NCBI GenBank assembly: GCA_002439755.1
Contig: DJPH01000056.1
Span: forward strand, 1-47,576
Direction: 5' to 3'
Length of the DNA stretch: 47,576 nucleotides
From: Prevotellaceae bacterium UBA6417
Lineage (GTDB): Bacteria; Bacteroidota; Bacteroidia; Bacteroidales; Bacteroidaceae
Shown here: positions 1-8,803 of the stretch, piece after piece
Layout of the letters: the number at the start of each line of letters is the position of its first letter
How positions within the stretch are numbered: position 1 is the stretch's first letter
Position numbers and translations under genes: made by a program
Notes under the pieces: model-generated
What the model was told of the DNA's origin: nothing
The model's database searches: none
What the model saw: only the letters and a program-made list of their open reading frames with translations

Positions 1-88
1 ACAATTTTCGCTAATCACCAAAATTACAGACGATTATATCTCATCGAACTTACGTTAGTTTAACCCCGCGTTTTCCAAGAATAATAAG

Positions 89-96
89 TATATTTG
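89..96 (+). promoter_or_regulatory. -7 promoter box of the GH97 gene
   Basis: TATATTTG matches the Bacteroidetes -7 consensus TAnnTTTG and lies 21 bases before the GH97 start codon. I do not see a clear TTTG at the -33 position, so only the -7 element is supported. Confidence 0.5.
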
Positions 97-117
97 CCTT
101 TCTAAAACAACCATACA

Positions 118-2076
118 ATGCGAATTAAGAACCTGCTACTGCTCATCATTGCACTGGCCATGACAACAGCCATAAAGGCCAAAGAGGTGAAAATCACATC
201 GCCCAACGGGAAAATAGCCGTTTCACTGACCGACAGGAACGGAAGCCTGTCGTATACTGCCACCCTGAATGGAAAAGACATTTTCAGCCAAGAAGCCATA
301 CAGATGATACTGTCGGGCAAGACCTTGGGGCAAGACACCAAGATAAAGGGCATCACGACAAAAAGGATAAGCGAAGAACTGAGGCCGGCCGTTCCCATCA
401 AACAGGCAGCCATACACAACGACTACACCGAAGCCGTGATTTCCCTGAAAGGCAACTACAAGATGGCTTTCAGGGTATTCGACAACGCAGTGGCCTATCG
501 TTTCATTCTCAACGAGAGAGACTCGGTTTATGTCATTGATGAAAACATCTGCATCAAGCCTGTTGCGGAAATGAATGTCCACTACCAAGGCACCGGCGGA
601 TGGGGGACGGCATCAGAAAGTCCCTATACCAACTGCCGTCTGACCGATTGGAAAGCGGATCAAAATATGGCAGTGCTCCCCGTAGGCCTTTCTTCCACAA
701 AGGGCGACCTGCAATTGCTCATCTCCGAAAGTGACTTGCGCGACTACCCGGGGCTCTACCTGTGCGGCAATGGTGACAAGGGATGCATCACGGGACGTCT
801 CGTACCTTATTATAAGGAGTGGGAAGTGGCAGGCGACCGTGGCACGCACGTCAAGGAACTGGCCAAGTATGCTGCCCGCACATCCGGCCGACGCAGCTTT
901 CCATGGCGGTATATTGTCATCACCGACTCAAGGGGTCTTGTCGAACAAACCATGACAGCGCAGCTTGCAGGGGTATGCGAACTCGAAGACGTGAGCTGGA
1001 TAAAGCCGGGTCAGGTATCCTGGGACTGGTGGAACCACAAAAGCATTTACGGACCCGATGTGAAGTTCAAACCGGGATGCAATACGGAGACCTATAAGTA
1101 TTATATCGACTTTGCGTCCAAATACGGCATCAAGTATATCATCATGGATGAAGGATGGGCTAAGGGCACATACGAGCCTTTCACACCCAACCCCAATCTG
1201 GATTTGCATGAATGTATCAGATATGGAAAGGAGAAAGGTGTAGGCATCATCCTGTGGCTCACGTGGACTTGCGTGGAGCGCAACCTTGACACGCTGTTCG
1301 CGACCTATGAGAAATGGGGCGTGGCCGGTACGAAGATAGACTTTATGGACCGTCAGGACCAATGGATGATCAACTGGTATGAACGTACCATCAAGGAGGC
1401 AGCCAAGCATCATATCATAGTGGATTTCCACGGAGCCATGAAGCCTGCCGGGCTGGAGCACCGCTACCCCAACCTGCTGGCCTATGAAGGCGTATTGGGA
1501 TTGGAGCAAATGGGCGGTTGCCGTCCCGACAACACATTGTATATTCCCTTCCTCAGAAATGCCGTAGGTGCCGTTGACTTCACCCCCGGAGCCATGATCA
1601 ACACCCAGCCGGAATACGACAAATGGTCTGCTCCCAACTGTTCTGCCATAGGTACGCGTGCCTACAGCATGGCTCTGTTTACCATCATGGAGACCGGCAC
1701 TCAGATGCTTGCCGACTCACCCACCCAGTACTACAAGAATCCCGACTGCACCAACTTCCTGACCCAAATACCAGTTACGTGGGATGAGACACGTGCATTG
1801 CAAGCAAGCATTGGCGAATATCTGATTGTAGCCAAGCGCAACGGTAAGAAATGGTTTGTGGCAGGCATCTGCAACGGAAAGGAGCAAGAGCGTTCGTTCA
1901 ACATACCTTTGGACTTCCTGGGTGACGGCTCGCACAAGATGACCCTTGTGAGTGACGGCTTCAACGCAGGATGGCAGGCCATGGACTATGTGATAGAGAC
2001 AAAAGATGTTGACAAGTCTTCAATACTCAACATCAAGATGGTAAGGAACGGTGGCTTTAGTGCCATCATCGAATAA
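118..2076 (+). CDS. GH97 glycoside hydrolase (SusB-like superfamily), probably retaining alpha-galactosidase type
   Basis: This is a secreted or periplasmic enzyme that hydrolyses alpha-linked sugars, 652 residues, the usual GH97 length. An N-terminal signal peptide (about residues 1-21, ending KA-KE) is followed by the beta-sandwich GH97 N-domain, which starts at ITSPNGKIAVSL, then the TIM barrel and a C-terminal beta domain. The segment GTKIDFMDRQDQ puts an aspartate at residue 408, where retaining GH97 members carry their nucleophile; inverting SusB-type alpha-glucosidases lack it and use glutamates instead. Glutamates 457 and 463 (AYEGVLGLE) lie where the family's acid/base residue is expected. 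The gene stands alone, without susC/susD in view, and converges on recO with only 5 bases between stops. Family assignment is firm; the alpha-galactosidase subtype is inferred. Confidence 0.92.
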   Translation: MRIKNLLLLIIALAMTTAIKAKEVKITSPNGKIAVSLTDRNGSLSYTATLNGKDIFSQEAIQMILSGKTLGQDTKIKGITTKRISEELRPAVPIKQAAIHNDYTEAVISLKGNYKMAFRVFDNAVAYRFILNERDSVYVIDENICIKPVAEMNVHYQGTGGWGTASESPYTNCRLTDWKADQNMAVLPVGLSSTKGDLQLLISESDLRDYPGLYLCGNGDKGCITGRLVPYYKEWEVAGDRGTHVKELAKYAARTSGRRSFPWRYIVITDSRGLVEQTMTAQLAGVCELEDVSWIKPGQVSWDWWNHKSIYGPDVKFKPGCNTETYKYYIDFASKYGIKYIIMDEGWAKGTYEPFTPNPNLDLHECIRYGKEKGVGIILWLTWTCVERNLDTLFATYEKWGVAGTKIDFMDRQDQWMINWYERTIKEAAKHHIIVDFHGAMKPAGLEHRYPNLLAYEGVLGLEQMGGCRPDNTLYIPFLRNAVGAVDFTPGAMINTQPEYDKWSAPNCSAIGTRAYSMALFTIMETGTQMLADSPTQYYKNPDCTNFLTQIPVTWDETRALQASIGEYLIVAKRNGKKWFVAGICNGKEQERSFNIPLDFLGDGSHKMTLVSDGFNAGWQAMDYVIETKDVDKSSILNIKMVRNGGFSAIIE

Positions 2077-2081
2077 GCACC

Positions 2082-2813
2082 TCAGGGCTTTTCATAGAGC
2101 TGGCGGAGCACCTCCAAAGACTTCAGTTTCGGGAAGTCGGGTATGTGCAGGCGATAGTATTCATTGATGACATCCAGCAACCTGTTGCGCTCTTCCCGGC
2201 TAAAGTGAAAGAGGTGCATCGTGTCATAGTTCATGCGCAGCAGCAGAGGTATGCCTGCCGCTTCGGCCTCGCCCAGGAGGTGTGAATGAACCGTAGGCGA
2301 GAGCGTGAAGCAGCTGTTCAGCAGATCAAAGCTGCTATGCGGCACATAGTCGCTGACGTTGGGCAGGAAACCCAGGAAACGTGACAGGCGAATGAGGAAC
2401 ACCAGATGGAAGTTGGCAAACGACGAAGAGGCAGCATCGAGCCATTGCAACGAGGAAAACAGGTATTCAAAGAGCGGCCTCCCGGCATGCTCTCCCTTGA
2501 GGCTGTGATACAGGAAGTCACCTATAAACATGGAGATGGCCATTTTGTCGGGGTCAAAGGGAATGGACACATATGTATATATGGCACACACATTGCGCAC
2601 ATGCTGCAGCGAACGGCTTTCGTGCGGCTCCCACTCTATTTCCAGTACGTTGAGCTGACGAAACAGTTTGTGGCGTCCGCTTCCCCTGCGCGTCTTGGGC
2701 ACCCTGACAAGAAACGACACCGGCCCCTTCTCTTCGGTGAAAAGTACCGAGACCGAAGCGGCATCATTATATTTAAAGGTATGGAGCACCAACGCGCGCG
2801 ACTTGACAAACAT
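2082..2813 (-). CDS. recO: DNA repair protein RecO
   Basis: RecO helps RecA load onto SSB-coated single-stranded DNA in the RecFOR recombination pathway. The protein has the N-terminal OB-fold typical of the family, starting MFVKSRALVLHTFKYND with VSVLFTEEKGPVSFLVRVPK, then a helical C-terminal domain. The open frame extends upstream to 2858, but I chose the start at 2813. It gives the family's normal N-terminus, and a -7 promoter box at 2838-2845 would leave the longer version untranscribed. With this start the protein has 243 residues. The zinc-binding cysteines of some RecO proteins are not apparent. Confidence 0.9.
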   Translation of the reverse strand: MFVKSRALVLHTFKYNDAASVSVLFTEEKGPVSFLVRVPKTRRGSGRHKLFRQLNVLEIEWEPHESRSLQHVRNVCAIYTYVSIPFDPDKMAISMFIGDFLYHSLKGEHAGRPLFEYLFSSLQWLDAASSSFANFHLVFLIRLSRFLGFLPNVSDYVPHSSFDLLNSCFTLSPTVHSHLLGEAEAAGIPLLLRMNYDTMHLFHFSREERNRLLDVINEYYRLHIPDFPKLKSLEVLRQLYEKP

Positions 2814-2837
2814 TTTTCCACCTATGGTTTCTGCCTG

Positions 2838-2845
2838 CAAAGGTA
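2838..2845 (-). promoter_or_regulatory. -7 promoter box of recO
   Basis: On the minus strand this reads TACCTTTG, a match to TAnnTTTG. It would start transcription about 20 bases before the recO ATG at 2813 and helps decide that start. No clear -33 TTTG is seen. Confidence 0.5.
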
Positions 2846-2894
2846 CGAAAAAACGCATCGCGAATAAAAAAGAGGAAAAATATCAGTAAAACAC

Positions 2895-2925
2895 TTTGCC
2901 AAATAAAATAAAACATCTACCTTTG
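2895..2925 (+). promoter_or_regulatory. Bacteroidetes promoter for tRNA-Glu and rpsT
   Basis: TTTG at 2895-2898, a 19-base spacer, and TACCTTTG at 2918-2925 match both elements and the spacing of the Bacteroidetes housekeeping promoter. Transcription would start near 2930, about 50 bases before the tRNA, so tRNA-Glu and rpsT may share a transcript. Confidence 0.75.
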
Positions 2926-2979
2926 CACCGCAAAAACGGAAATAGTCCGTTGAATGCCGCATCGGAGCATTCAGGCGAT

Positions 2980-3051
2980 GGCCCGTTCGTCTATCGGTTA
3001 GGACGAGAGATTTTCATTCTCTAAAGAGCAGTTCGATTCTGCTACGGGCTA
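2980..3051 (+). tRNA. tRNA-Glu (anticodon UUC)
   Basis: A full cloverleaf can be drawn by eye. The acceptor arm GGCCCGT pairs with ACGGGCT (terminal G-U). The D arm contains GGTTAGGAC. The anticodon stem AGAGA/TCTCT encloses the loop TTTTCAT, giving anticodon TTC. The T arm CAG-TTCGATT-CTG is intact. The discriminator is A at 3051 and CCA is not encoded. It lies between a strong promoter and rpsT. Confidence 0.95.
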
Positions 3052-3069
3052 CTAAATAACAATATCAAT

Positions 3070-3324
3070 ATGGCAAATCACAGTTCATGCATTAGAAGAA
3101 TTCGTCAGACGAAGACTCGTACGCTCCACAACAGATATTATGCTAAGACGGCCCGCAATGCCGTGCGCAAGTTGCGTGCATTGGATAACAAGGAAGAGGC
3201 TGAAAAGCTCCTGCCAAGCGTACAGAAGATGTTGGACAAGTTGGCCAAGACCAACATTATCCACAAGAACAAGGCAGCCAACATCGTATCGAGTCTTGCA
3301 CTTCATGTTCGTAGTTTGGCATAA
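3070..3324 (+). CDS. rpsT: 30S ribosomal protein S20
   Basis: S20 binds 16S rRNA early in small-subunit assembly. The 84-residue, lysine/arginine-rich helical protein has the family length and the typical start MANHSSCIRRIRQTKTR and end IHKNKAANIVSSLA. It starts 18 bases after tRNA-Glu and is followed by a hairpin terminator at 3365-3389, so the transcription unit is probably tRNA-Glu-rpsT. Confidence 0.97.
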   Translation: MANHSSCIRRIRQTKTRTLHNRYYAKTARNAVRKLRALDNKEEAEKLLPSVQKMLDKLAKTNIIHKNKAANIVSSLALHVRSLA

Positions 3325-3364
3325 GTCAGCTACAGGTGCATTCTGCAAAGAAAAAGAAACCATA

Positions 3365-3397
3365 AAGGTCGAACCGAGAGTTCGGCCTTCATTGTTT
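3365..3397 (+). terminator. Terminator after rpsT
   Basis: A 10-bp stem (AAGGTCGAAC with GTTCGGCCTT, one G-U pair) with loop CGAGA is followed by CATTGTTTT. It lies 40 bases after the rpsT stop and separates it from korA. Confidence 0.7.
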
Positions 3398-3455
3398 TAG
3401 ACAAGAGTGGCATAGGCTGTACAAAGTTAATAACCATACATAAAGAAAACATATT

Positions 3456-5303
3456 ATGTCAGGAGATGTGACAATCAAGACTATTGAGGATGTCATTGTC
3501 CTCTTTTCGGGTGATTCGGGCGATGGTATGCAGTTGGCAGGAAACATATTCTCCACCATATCCGCCACAGTGGGAAACAGCATCAGCACCTTCCCCAATT
3601 ATCCGGCAGACATCCGTGCTCCGCAAGGTTCGCTAACGGGAGTTTCGGGGTTTCAGGTACACATAGGAGCCGACAAGGTGTATACACCCGGTGATCAGTG
3701 TGATGTACTCGTTGCCATGAACGCGGCTGCTCTGAAGACGCAATACAGCAAGGCCAAGCCCGGTGCCACCATCATCATTGACCTGGACTCTTTCCAGAAG
3801 AAGGATCTGGAAAAGGCCGCATTCTCTACCGATGACCCGCTGGCCGAAATGGGCATTGACGCAGACCGCGTGATTGCCTGCCACATTACGCAGATGGTAA
3901 AGAGCTGCCTTGCAGACACCGATATGGACATGAAAGCCATGCTGAAGTGTAGGAATATGTTTGCCCTGGGACTGGTATGCTGGCTTTACAGCCGCGACAT
4001 CAGCATTGCCTTTAACTACTTAAAGGAGAAGTTTGTCAGGAAGCCTGCAATAGCCGATGCCAATATAAAGGTGATACAGGCCGGCTATGATTACGGTCAC
4101 AACACCCACAGTACGGCCACCAACGTCTACCGCATCGAGAGCAAGACCAAGGCACCCGGTTGCTACATGGATATAACGGGCAACAAGGCCACTGCCTATG
4201 GTTTCATTGCCGCTGCCGAGAAGGCGGGACTCAAGCTGTATCTGGGTTCCTATCCCATTACGCCGGCCACCGATGTGCTTCACGAGTTGTCGAAGCACAA
4301 GTCGCTGGGAGTTACCACCGTGCAATGTGAAGACGAGATTGCCGGCTGTGCCTCATCCGTAGGTGCGGCATTTGGCGGTGCACTGGCCGTTACGTCGACC
4401 TCGGGTCCCGGCATCTGCCTGAAGAGCGAGGCCATGAACCTGGCCGTCATCATGGAACTGCCATTGGTGGTGCTCGATGTCCAGCGTGGAGGCCCTGCAA
4501 CCGGCCTTCCCACCAAGAGCGAGCAGACGGATTTGCTGCAAGTACTCTTCGGCCGCAACGGTGAATCTCCCATGCCTGTCATTGCCGCCCTCTCGCCCAC
4601 CGACTGTTTTGACGCAGCCTATGAGGCCTGCAAGATGGCATTGGAGCACATGACCCCCGTGGTGTTGCTCACCGATGCCTATGTGGCCAACGGCTCGGGT
4701 GCCTTCAAGCTGCCCGACCTGAGCAAATATCCCGACATACGCCCCCCATATGTTCCCGAAGAATTGAAAGGAAAGTGGACTCCCTATATGCGCAACAGCG
4801 ATGGTGTGCGCTATTGGGCCGTGCCCGGACGCGAGGGATTCGAGCACATCCTGGGCGGCCTTGAAAAGGACAATGCCACAGGTGTCATCTCGACCAATCC
4901 CGAGAATCACGAGCTGATGACCAGACTTCGTCAGGCAAAAATCGACAAGATACAAGTCCCCGACCTTACAGTAGCCGGCGATGCAGACGACGCAGAGCTG
5001 CTCATAGTAGGCTTCGGCAGCACCTTCGGTCACCTGCGTGCCGCCATGCATGCCCTACAGGCCGCAGGCAAAAAGGTGGCTCACGCACAGTTCAAATATA
5101 TCAACCCCCTGCCCAAAAACACGGCCGAAGTGCTCGGGAAATACCCCAAGGTGGTGGTTGCAGAGCAAAACATGGGACAGCTGGCAGCCTTTCTGCGCAT
5201 GAAGGTAGACGGCTTTGTGCCCTATCAGTTCAACCAGGTCAAAGGCCAACCCTTCGTAGTCAACGAATTGGTGGCCGCATTCAACGATATCATAAACAAG
5301 TAA
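3456..5303 (+). CDS. korA: 2-oxoacid:ferredoxin oxidoreductase, fused gamma/alpha subunit
   Basis: With KorB this subunit oxidatively decarboxylates a 2-oxoacid (most likely 2-oxoglutarate) to an acyl-CoA while reducing ferredoxin; it can also run in the reductive direction in anaerobes. The N-terminal gamma domain carries GDSGDG (residues 19-24). The alpha (pyrimidine-binding) domain carries YPITP at residues 266-270, the hallmark of the family, followed by the C-terminal domain II. The length of 615 residues is typical of the fused gamma-alpha form. korB follows after 6 bases, so they form one operon. No ferredoxin-like KorD or separate KorC lies nearby. Substrate choice (2-oxoglutarate rather than another 2-oxoacid) is inferred from the two-subunit layout. 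Confidence 0.9.
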   Translation: MSGDVTIKTIEDVIVLFSGDSGDGMQLAGNIFSTISATVGNSISTFPNYPADIRAPQGSLTGVSGFQVHIGADKVYTPGDQCDVLVAMNAAALKTQYSKAKPGATIIIDLDSFQKKDLEKAAFSTDDPLAEMGIDADRVIACHITQMVKSCLADTDMDMKAMLKCRNMFALGLVCWLYSRDISIAFNYLKEKFVRKPAIADANIKVIQAGYDYGHNTHSTATNVYRIESKTKAPGCYMDITGNKATAYGFIAAAEKAGLKLYLGSYPITPATDVLHELSKHKSLGVTTVQCEDEIAGCASSVGAAFGGALAVTSTSGPGICLKSEAMNLAVIMELPLVVLDVQRGGPATGLPTKSEQTDLLQVLFGRNGESPMPVIAALSPTDCFDAAYEACKMALEHMTPVVLLTDAYVANGSGAFKLPDLSKYPDIRPPYVPEELKGKWTPYMRNSDGVRYWAVPGREGFEHILGGLEKDNATGVISTNPENHELMTRLRQAKIDKIQVPDLTVAGDADDAELLIVGFGSTFGHLRAAMHALQAAGKKVAHAQFKYINPLPKNTAEVLGKYPKVVVAEQNMGQLAAFLRMKVDGFVPYQFNQVKGQPFVVNELVAAFNDIINK

Positions 5304-5309
5304 TTCACT

Positions 5310-6311
5310 ATGGCATACACAGCACAAGATTTCAAAAAAGGACAGCCACGCTGGTGTCCGGGCTGCGGGGATCATTTTTTCCTTGCGTCGCTTCATAAGG
5401 CTATGGCCGAAATCGGTGTAGCCCCGAACAATACAGCCGTCATCTCGGGCATCGGATGCTCGTCGCGTCTGCCCCACTACATGGCCACCTACGGCATGAA
5501 TACCATTCACGGACGTGCAGCCGCCATTGCAACAGGATGCAAGATAGCCAACCCCCAACTGACCATATGGCAGATAAGCGGAGACGGCGACGGGCTGGCC
5601 ATAGGCGGCAACCACTTTATCCACGCCAACCGACGCAACATCGACATCAACATGATATTGCTCAACAACAGGATATACGGCTTGACCAAAGGTCAGTATT
5701 CACCCACCTCGCCCCGTGGCTTCGTGAGCAAATCGAGCCCCTACGGCACCGTTGAAGACCCCTTCCGTCCGGCCGAGCTATGCTTCGGAGCCAGAGGACA
5801 CTTCTTTGCACGTGCCGTGGCCACCGATGCACCTTCGACCATCGAAATCCTCAAGGCTGCCTACAGGCACAAAGGAGCCTCGGTCTGCGAAATACTGCAA
5901 AACTGCGTCATCTTCAACAATGGAGCCTATGATGCCATCTACAGCAAAGAAGGCAGAGCCAAGAACGCCATCTACGTGGAGCACGGAAAACCGTTGATTT
6001 TCGGTGAAAACAGAGAGTACGGCCTCGTGCAGGACGGGTTCAGCCTCAAGGTGGTCAAGATAGGCGAAAACGGCATCACGGAAAAAGATATCCTCGTTCA
6101 CGATGCCCACTGCCAGGACAACACCCTGCAACTGAAGCTGGCCTTGATGGAAGGTCCCGACTTTCCGATAGCCCTGGGAGTGATACGCGACGTTGAAGCT
6201 CCTACATACGACCAGGCCGTTGAAGACCAGATAGAAGAAGTGAAGGCAAAGAAAAACTATCACAACTTTGCCGAACTGCTCCGAACCAACGACACCTGGA
6301 CCATAGAATAA
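5310..6311 (+). CDS. korB: 2-oxoacid:ferredoxin oxidoreductase, beta (TPP-binding) subunit
   Basis: This is the thiamine diphosphate-binding catalytic subunit paired with KorA. The start contains RWCPGCGDH with cysteines 16 and 19. The TPP/Mg2+ motif GDGDG is at residues 91-95, followed by the conserved NNRIYGLTKGQ. At 333 residues it is the normal length for the two-subunit type. It is translationally close-coupled to korA (6-base gap), and a hairpin follows at 6338-6384. Confidence 0.92.
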   Translation: MAYTAQDFKKGQPRWCPGCGDHFFLASLHKAMAEIGVAPNNTAVISGIGCSSRLPHYMATYGMNTIHGRAAAIATGCKIANPQLTIWQISGDGDGLAIGGNHFIHANRRNIDINMILLNNRIYGLTKGQYSPTSPRGFVSKSSPYGTVEDPFRPAELCFGARGHFFARAVATDAPSTIEILKAAYRHKGASVCEILQNCVIFNNGAYDAIYSKEGRAKNAIYVEHGKPLIFGENREYGLVQDGFSLKVVKIGENGITEKDILVHDAHCQDNTLQLKLALMEGPDFPIALGVIRDVEAPTYDQAVEDQIEEVKAKKNYHNFAELLRTNDTWTIE

Positions 6312-6337
6312 CACAGACCGGTAATCAAAGACACGTA

Positions 6338-6384
6338 GCGGCACGGGAAAAGTCTCAAGGCTTCTTTTCCATGCCGCTTTCTTG
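6338..6384 (+). terminator. Terminator after korB
   Basis: An imperfect stem begins GCGGCA (6338-6343) and ends TGCCGC (6372-6377), with further pairing of GGGAAA to TTTTCC inside, and is followed by TTTCTTG. It starts 26 bases after the korB stop. Confidence 0.65.
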
Positions 6385-6461
6385 TTGCACGTCGGCCTGC
6401 CAAAGAGCCCTTGCACGGCCAAGCCGGAAAACAAACAGCGAAGCCACACACCCCGGCCACA

Positions 6462-6475
6462 GATATGTACATATC
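6462..6475. repeat. 14-bp perfect palindrome beside the repeat array
   Basis: GATATGTACATATC is perfectly self-complementary. Its core ATGTACAT recurs in the first 23-bp repeat unit 7 bases downstream, and a C variant (ATGCACAT) occurs in units 2-4. It may therefore be a degenerate boundary copy of the same element. Confidence 0.6.
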
Positions 6476-6481
6476 GCAGAG

Positions 6482-6665
6482 TGTGATATGTACATGAAAC
6501 AACCTGTGACATGCACATGAAACAACCTGTGACATGCACATGAAACAACCTGTGACATGCACATGAAACAACCTGTGACATGTACAGGAAACAACGTGTG
6601 ACATGTACAGGAAACAATGTGTTTCATGTATAGGAAACAATGTGTTTCACCTACAGGAAACAACC
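6482..6665. repeat. Eight tandem 23-bp repeats upstream of gyrB
   Basis: Eight head-to-tail units begin at 6482, 6505, 6528, 6551, 6574, 6597, 6620 and 6643. Units 2-4 are identical; they start TGTGACATG and end GAAACAACC. Units 5-8 drift: ACATG changes to ACAGG, and in units 7-8 TGTGAC becomes TGTTTC. In the later units the joints therefore form the inverted repeat GAAACA-ATG-TGTTTC. There are no unique spacers, so it is not CRISPR. It lies between the korB terminator and the gyrB promoter. Function unknown. Confidence 0.95.
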
Positions 6666-6806
6666 TGTAAAGACACACACCGTCGTCACAGCCCTGCAAC
6701 ACGGCAAACGCCTCACAGCCATAGCACGAAAGCCACAAAGGCAGAACCTACCCCGACAGCCTGCAAAAAATCGATGAAAAAGCCCTGCCATTTCGGCAAA
6801 AATCAC

Positions 6807-6814
6807 TAACTTTG
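6807..6814 (+). promoter_or_regulatory. -7 promoter box of gyrB
   Basis: TAACTTTG matches TAnnTTTG and ends 24 bases before the gyrB ATG, giving a leader of roughly 20 bases. No good -33 element is visible. Confidence 0.5.
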
Positions 6815-6838
6815 TAACTTTAGAAACACAAGAAAATC

Positions 6839-8791
6839 ATGGAAGATTTTGAGAAAATAGGAGCGGACTATTCCGCCAAAAACATACGCGTGCTTGAGGG
6901 CTTGGAGGCAGTGCGCAAACGTCCTGCCATGTATATCGGTGACATCAGCTCACGCGGCCTGCACCACCTGGTCAACGAGACGGTTGACAACTCCATCGAC
7001 GAGGCACTTGCAGGCTACTGCACCCACATAGAAGTCACCATAGACCAGGACGGCTCCATCATCGTTGAGGATGACGGCCGAGGCATACCCGTTGATATGC
7101 ACCCCAAAGAGCACAAGTCGGCTCTCGAAGTGGTCATGACCGTGCTCCACGCCGGCGGCAAGTTTGACAAAGGCTCCTACAAGGTCAGTGGCGGACTCCA
7201 CGGAGTGGGCGTCAGCTGCGTAAACGCATTGTCGAAAAAAATGGTTACACAAGTATACCGCGACGGCAAGATATACCAGCAGGAATATGCCTACGGCAAG
7301 CCTCAATATCCCGTGAAGGTAGTGGGCGAAACCACCAAACACGGCACACGCCAACACTTCTGGCCCGACGACACCATCTTCACCACAGTCAACTATGACT
7401 ACAATACACTGGCCAACCGTATGCGGGAACTCTCGTTCCTGAATGCCGGATTGAAAATCACACTCACCGACCTCAGAAAGGACGCTGAGGGAAACATCAA
7501 GCAAGATGTATTCCTGTCGAAAGAAGGACTGAAAGAATTTGTACGCTACGTAGATGCCAACCGCGTACATCTGTTCGACGACGTGATATATCTCAAGACC
7601 GAGAAGCAAGGCATCCCCATCGAGGCCGCCATCATGTATAACAACTCATACAGCGAAAACATCCACTCATATGTCAACAACATCAATACCGTAGAAGGAG
7701 GCACACACCTGACGGGTTTCCGCACAGCCCTTACACGTGTATTGAAAAAATATGCCGAAGACACCAAGGCATTCGAGAAGGCCAAAGTGGAAATCTCGCC
7801 CGAAGACTTCCGCGAAGGCCTCACAGCCGTGCTCTCCATCAAAGTGGCCGAACCCCAGTTTGAGGGACAAACCAAGACCAAGCTCGGCAACAGCGAAGTG
7901 GCCGGTGCCGTACAGCAGGCCGTAGGAGAAGCCTTATCGAACTATCTGGAAGAGCACCCCCGCGAGGCCAAAATCATTATTGACAAAGTGATATTGGCCG
8001 CCACCGTGCGCATAGCAGCACGCAAAGCCAGCGAAACCGTAAGACGCAAAAACCCCATGGCCGGTGGGGGCCTGCCCGGCAAACTGGCCGACTGCTCTGA
8101 CAAGGATCCCGCAAAATGCGAACTGTTCCTTGTAGAGGGTGACTCGGCAGGCGGCTCAGCAAAGCAAGGAAGAAGCAGGGCCTTCCAGGCCATACTGCCG
8201 CTTCGAGGCAAAATACTCAACGTAGAAAAAGCCATGTGGCACAAGGCCTTCGAGAGCGATGAGGTAAACAACATCATACAAGCCTTAGGCGTCAGATTCG
8301 GAGTAGACGGAGAGGACAGCAAGCAAGCCAACTTAGAAAAGCTTCGTTACCATAAGGTTATACTCATGACCGATGCCGATGTCGACGGCTCACATATAGA
8401 CACCCTTATCCTCACCCTGTTTTTCCGCTACATGCCAGAACTCATAGAACAAGGCTACGTGTACCTGGCTACACCACCCCTGTATAGGTGCAAGAAAGGC
8501 AGCATCGAGGAATACTGCTATACCGATGCCGACAGACAACGCTTCATGCAACAGTATGGCGACGGGTCGGAAACAGGGATTACCACCCAAAGATACAAAG
8601 GACTTGGAGAGATGAACCCCGAGCAGTTGTGGGAAACCACCATGAATCCCGACACACGACTCCTGAAACAAGTGTCACTGGTCAATGCAGCCGAAGCCGA
8701 CCATATATTCTCCATGCTGATGGGAGACGACGTAGAGCAACGCCGCGACTTTATAGAACAGAACGCAACATTTGCCAACATCGACGCCTAA
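6839..8791 (+). CDS. gyrB: DNA gyrase subunit B
   Basis: GyrB supplies the ATPase and part of the DNA-cleavage metal site of gyrase, which introduces negative supercoils. The GHKL ATPase domain has NETVDNSIDEAL (catalytic Glu47, Asn51) and EDDGRGIP (77-84). The TOPRIM domain has EGDSAGGSAKQGR starting at Glu433 and DADVDGSHI at 512-520. The C-terminus carries QRYKGLGEMNP. At 650 residues it is the short gyrase/topo IV B form without the proteobacterial insert; GyrB rather than ParE is favoured by the QRYKGLGEMNPEQLW tail. It is apparently monocistronic: own -7 box, and a strong hairpin 12 bases after the stop. Confidence 0.96.
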   Translation: MEDFEKIGADYSAKNIRVLEGLEAVRKRPAMYIGDISSRGLHHLVNETVDNSIDEALAGYCTHIEVTIDQDGSIIVEDDGRGIPVDMHPKEHKSALEVVMTVLHAGGKFDKGSYKVSGGLHGVGVSCVNALSKKMVTQVYRDGKIYQQEYAYGKPQYPVKVVGETTKHGTRQHFWPDDTIFTTVNYDYNTLANRMRELSFLNAGLKITLTDLRKDAEGNIKQDVFLSKEGLKEFVRYVDANRVHLFDDVIYLKTEKQGIPIEAAIMYNNSYSENIHSYVNNINTVEGGTHLTGFRTALTRVLKKYAEDTKAFEKAKVEISPEDFREGLTAVLSIKVAEPQFEGQTKTKLGNSEVAGAVQQAVGEALSNYLEEHPREAKIIIDKVILAATVRIAARKASETVRRKNPMAGGGLPGKLADCSDKDPAKCELFLVEGDSAGGSAKQGRSRAFQAILPLRGKILNVEKAMWHKAFESDEVNNIIQALGVRFGVDGEDSKQANLEKLRYHKVILMTDADVDGSHIDTLILTLFFRYMPELIEQGYVYLATPPLYRCKKGSIEEYCYTDADRQRFMQQYGDGSETGITTQRYKGLGEMNPEQLWETTMNPDTRLLKQVSLVNAAEADHIFSMLMGDDVEQRRDFIEQNATFANIDA

Positions 8792-8803
8792 CCCCACCAC
8801 AAC

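Larger units (their letters stand above)
6312..6838. other. Intergenic region between korB and gyrB
   Basis: These 527 bases hold no convincing gene. They contain the korB terminator (6338-6384), a perfect 14-bp palindrome (6462-6475), an eight-copy 23-bp tandem repeat (6482-6665) and the gyrB -7 box (6807-6814). Open frames on the minus strand across the repeats arise because the repeat lacks stop codons; they are not credible genes. Confidence 0.7.

Noticed and set aside
3422..3429. Minus-strand TAACTTTG upstream of korA as an antisense promoter
   Set aside because: A lone -7 box with no -33 element and no target gene. A chance match is likely in AT-rich sequence.
6482..6665. CRISPR array
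   Set aside because: Units are directly adjacent at 23 bp with no unique spacers, and no cas genes are present.
5778..6738. Several long minus-strand frames (up to 279 codons) across the 23-bp repeats, with cysteine/histidine-rich repetitive products
   Set aside because: The repeat unit lacks stops, so all minus-strand frames stay open. The products are low-complexity and run antisense into korB.
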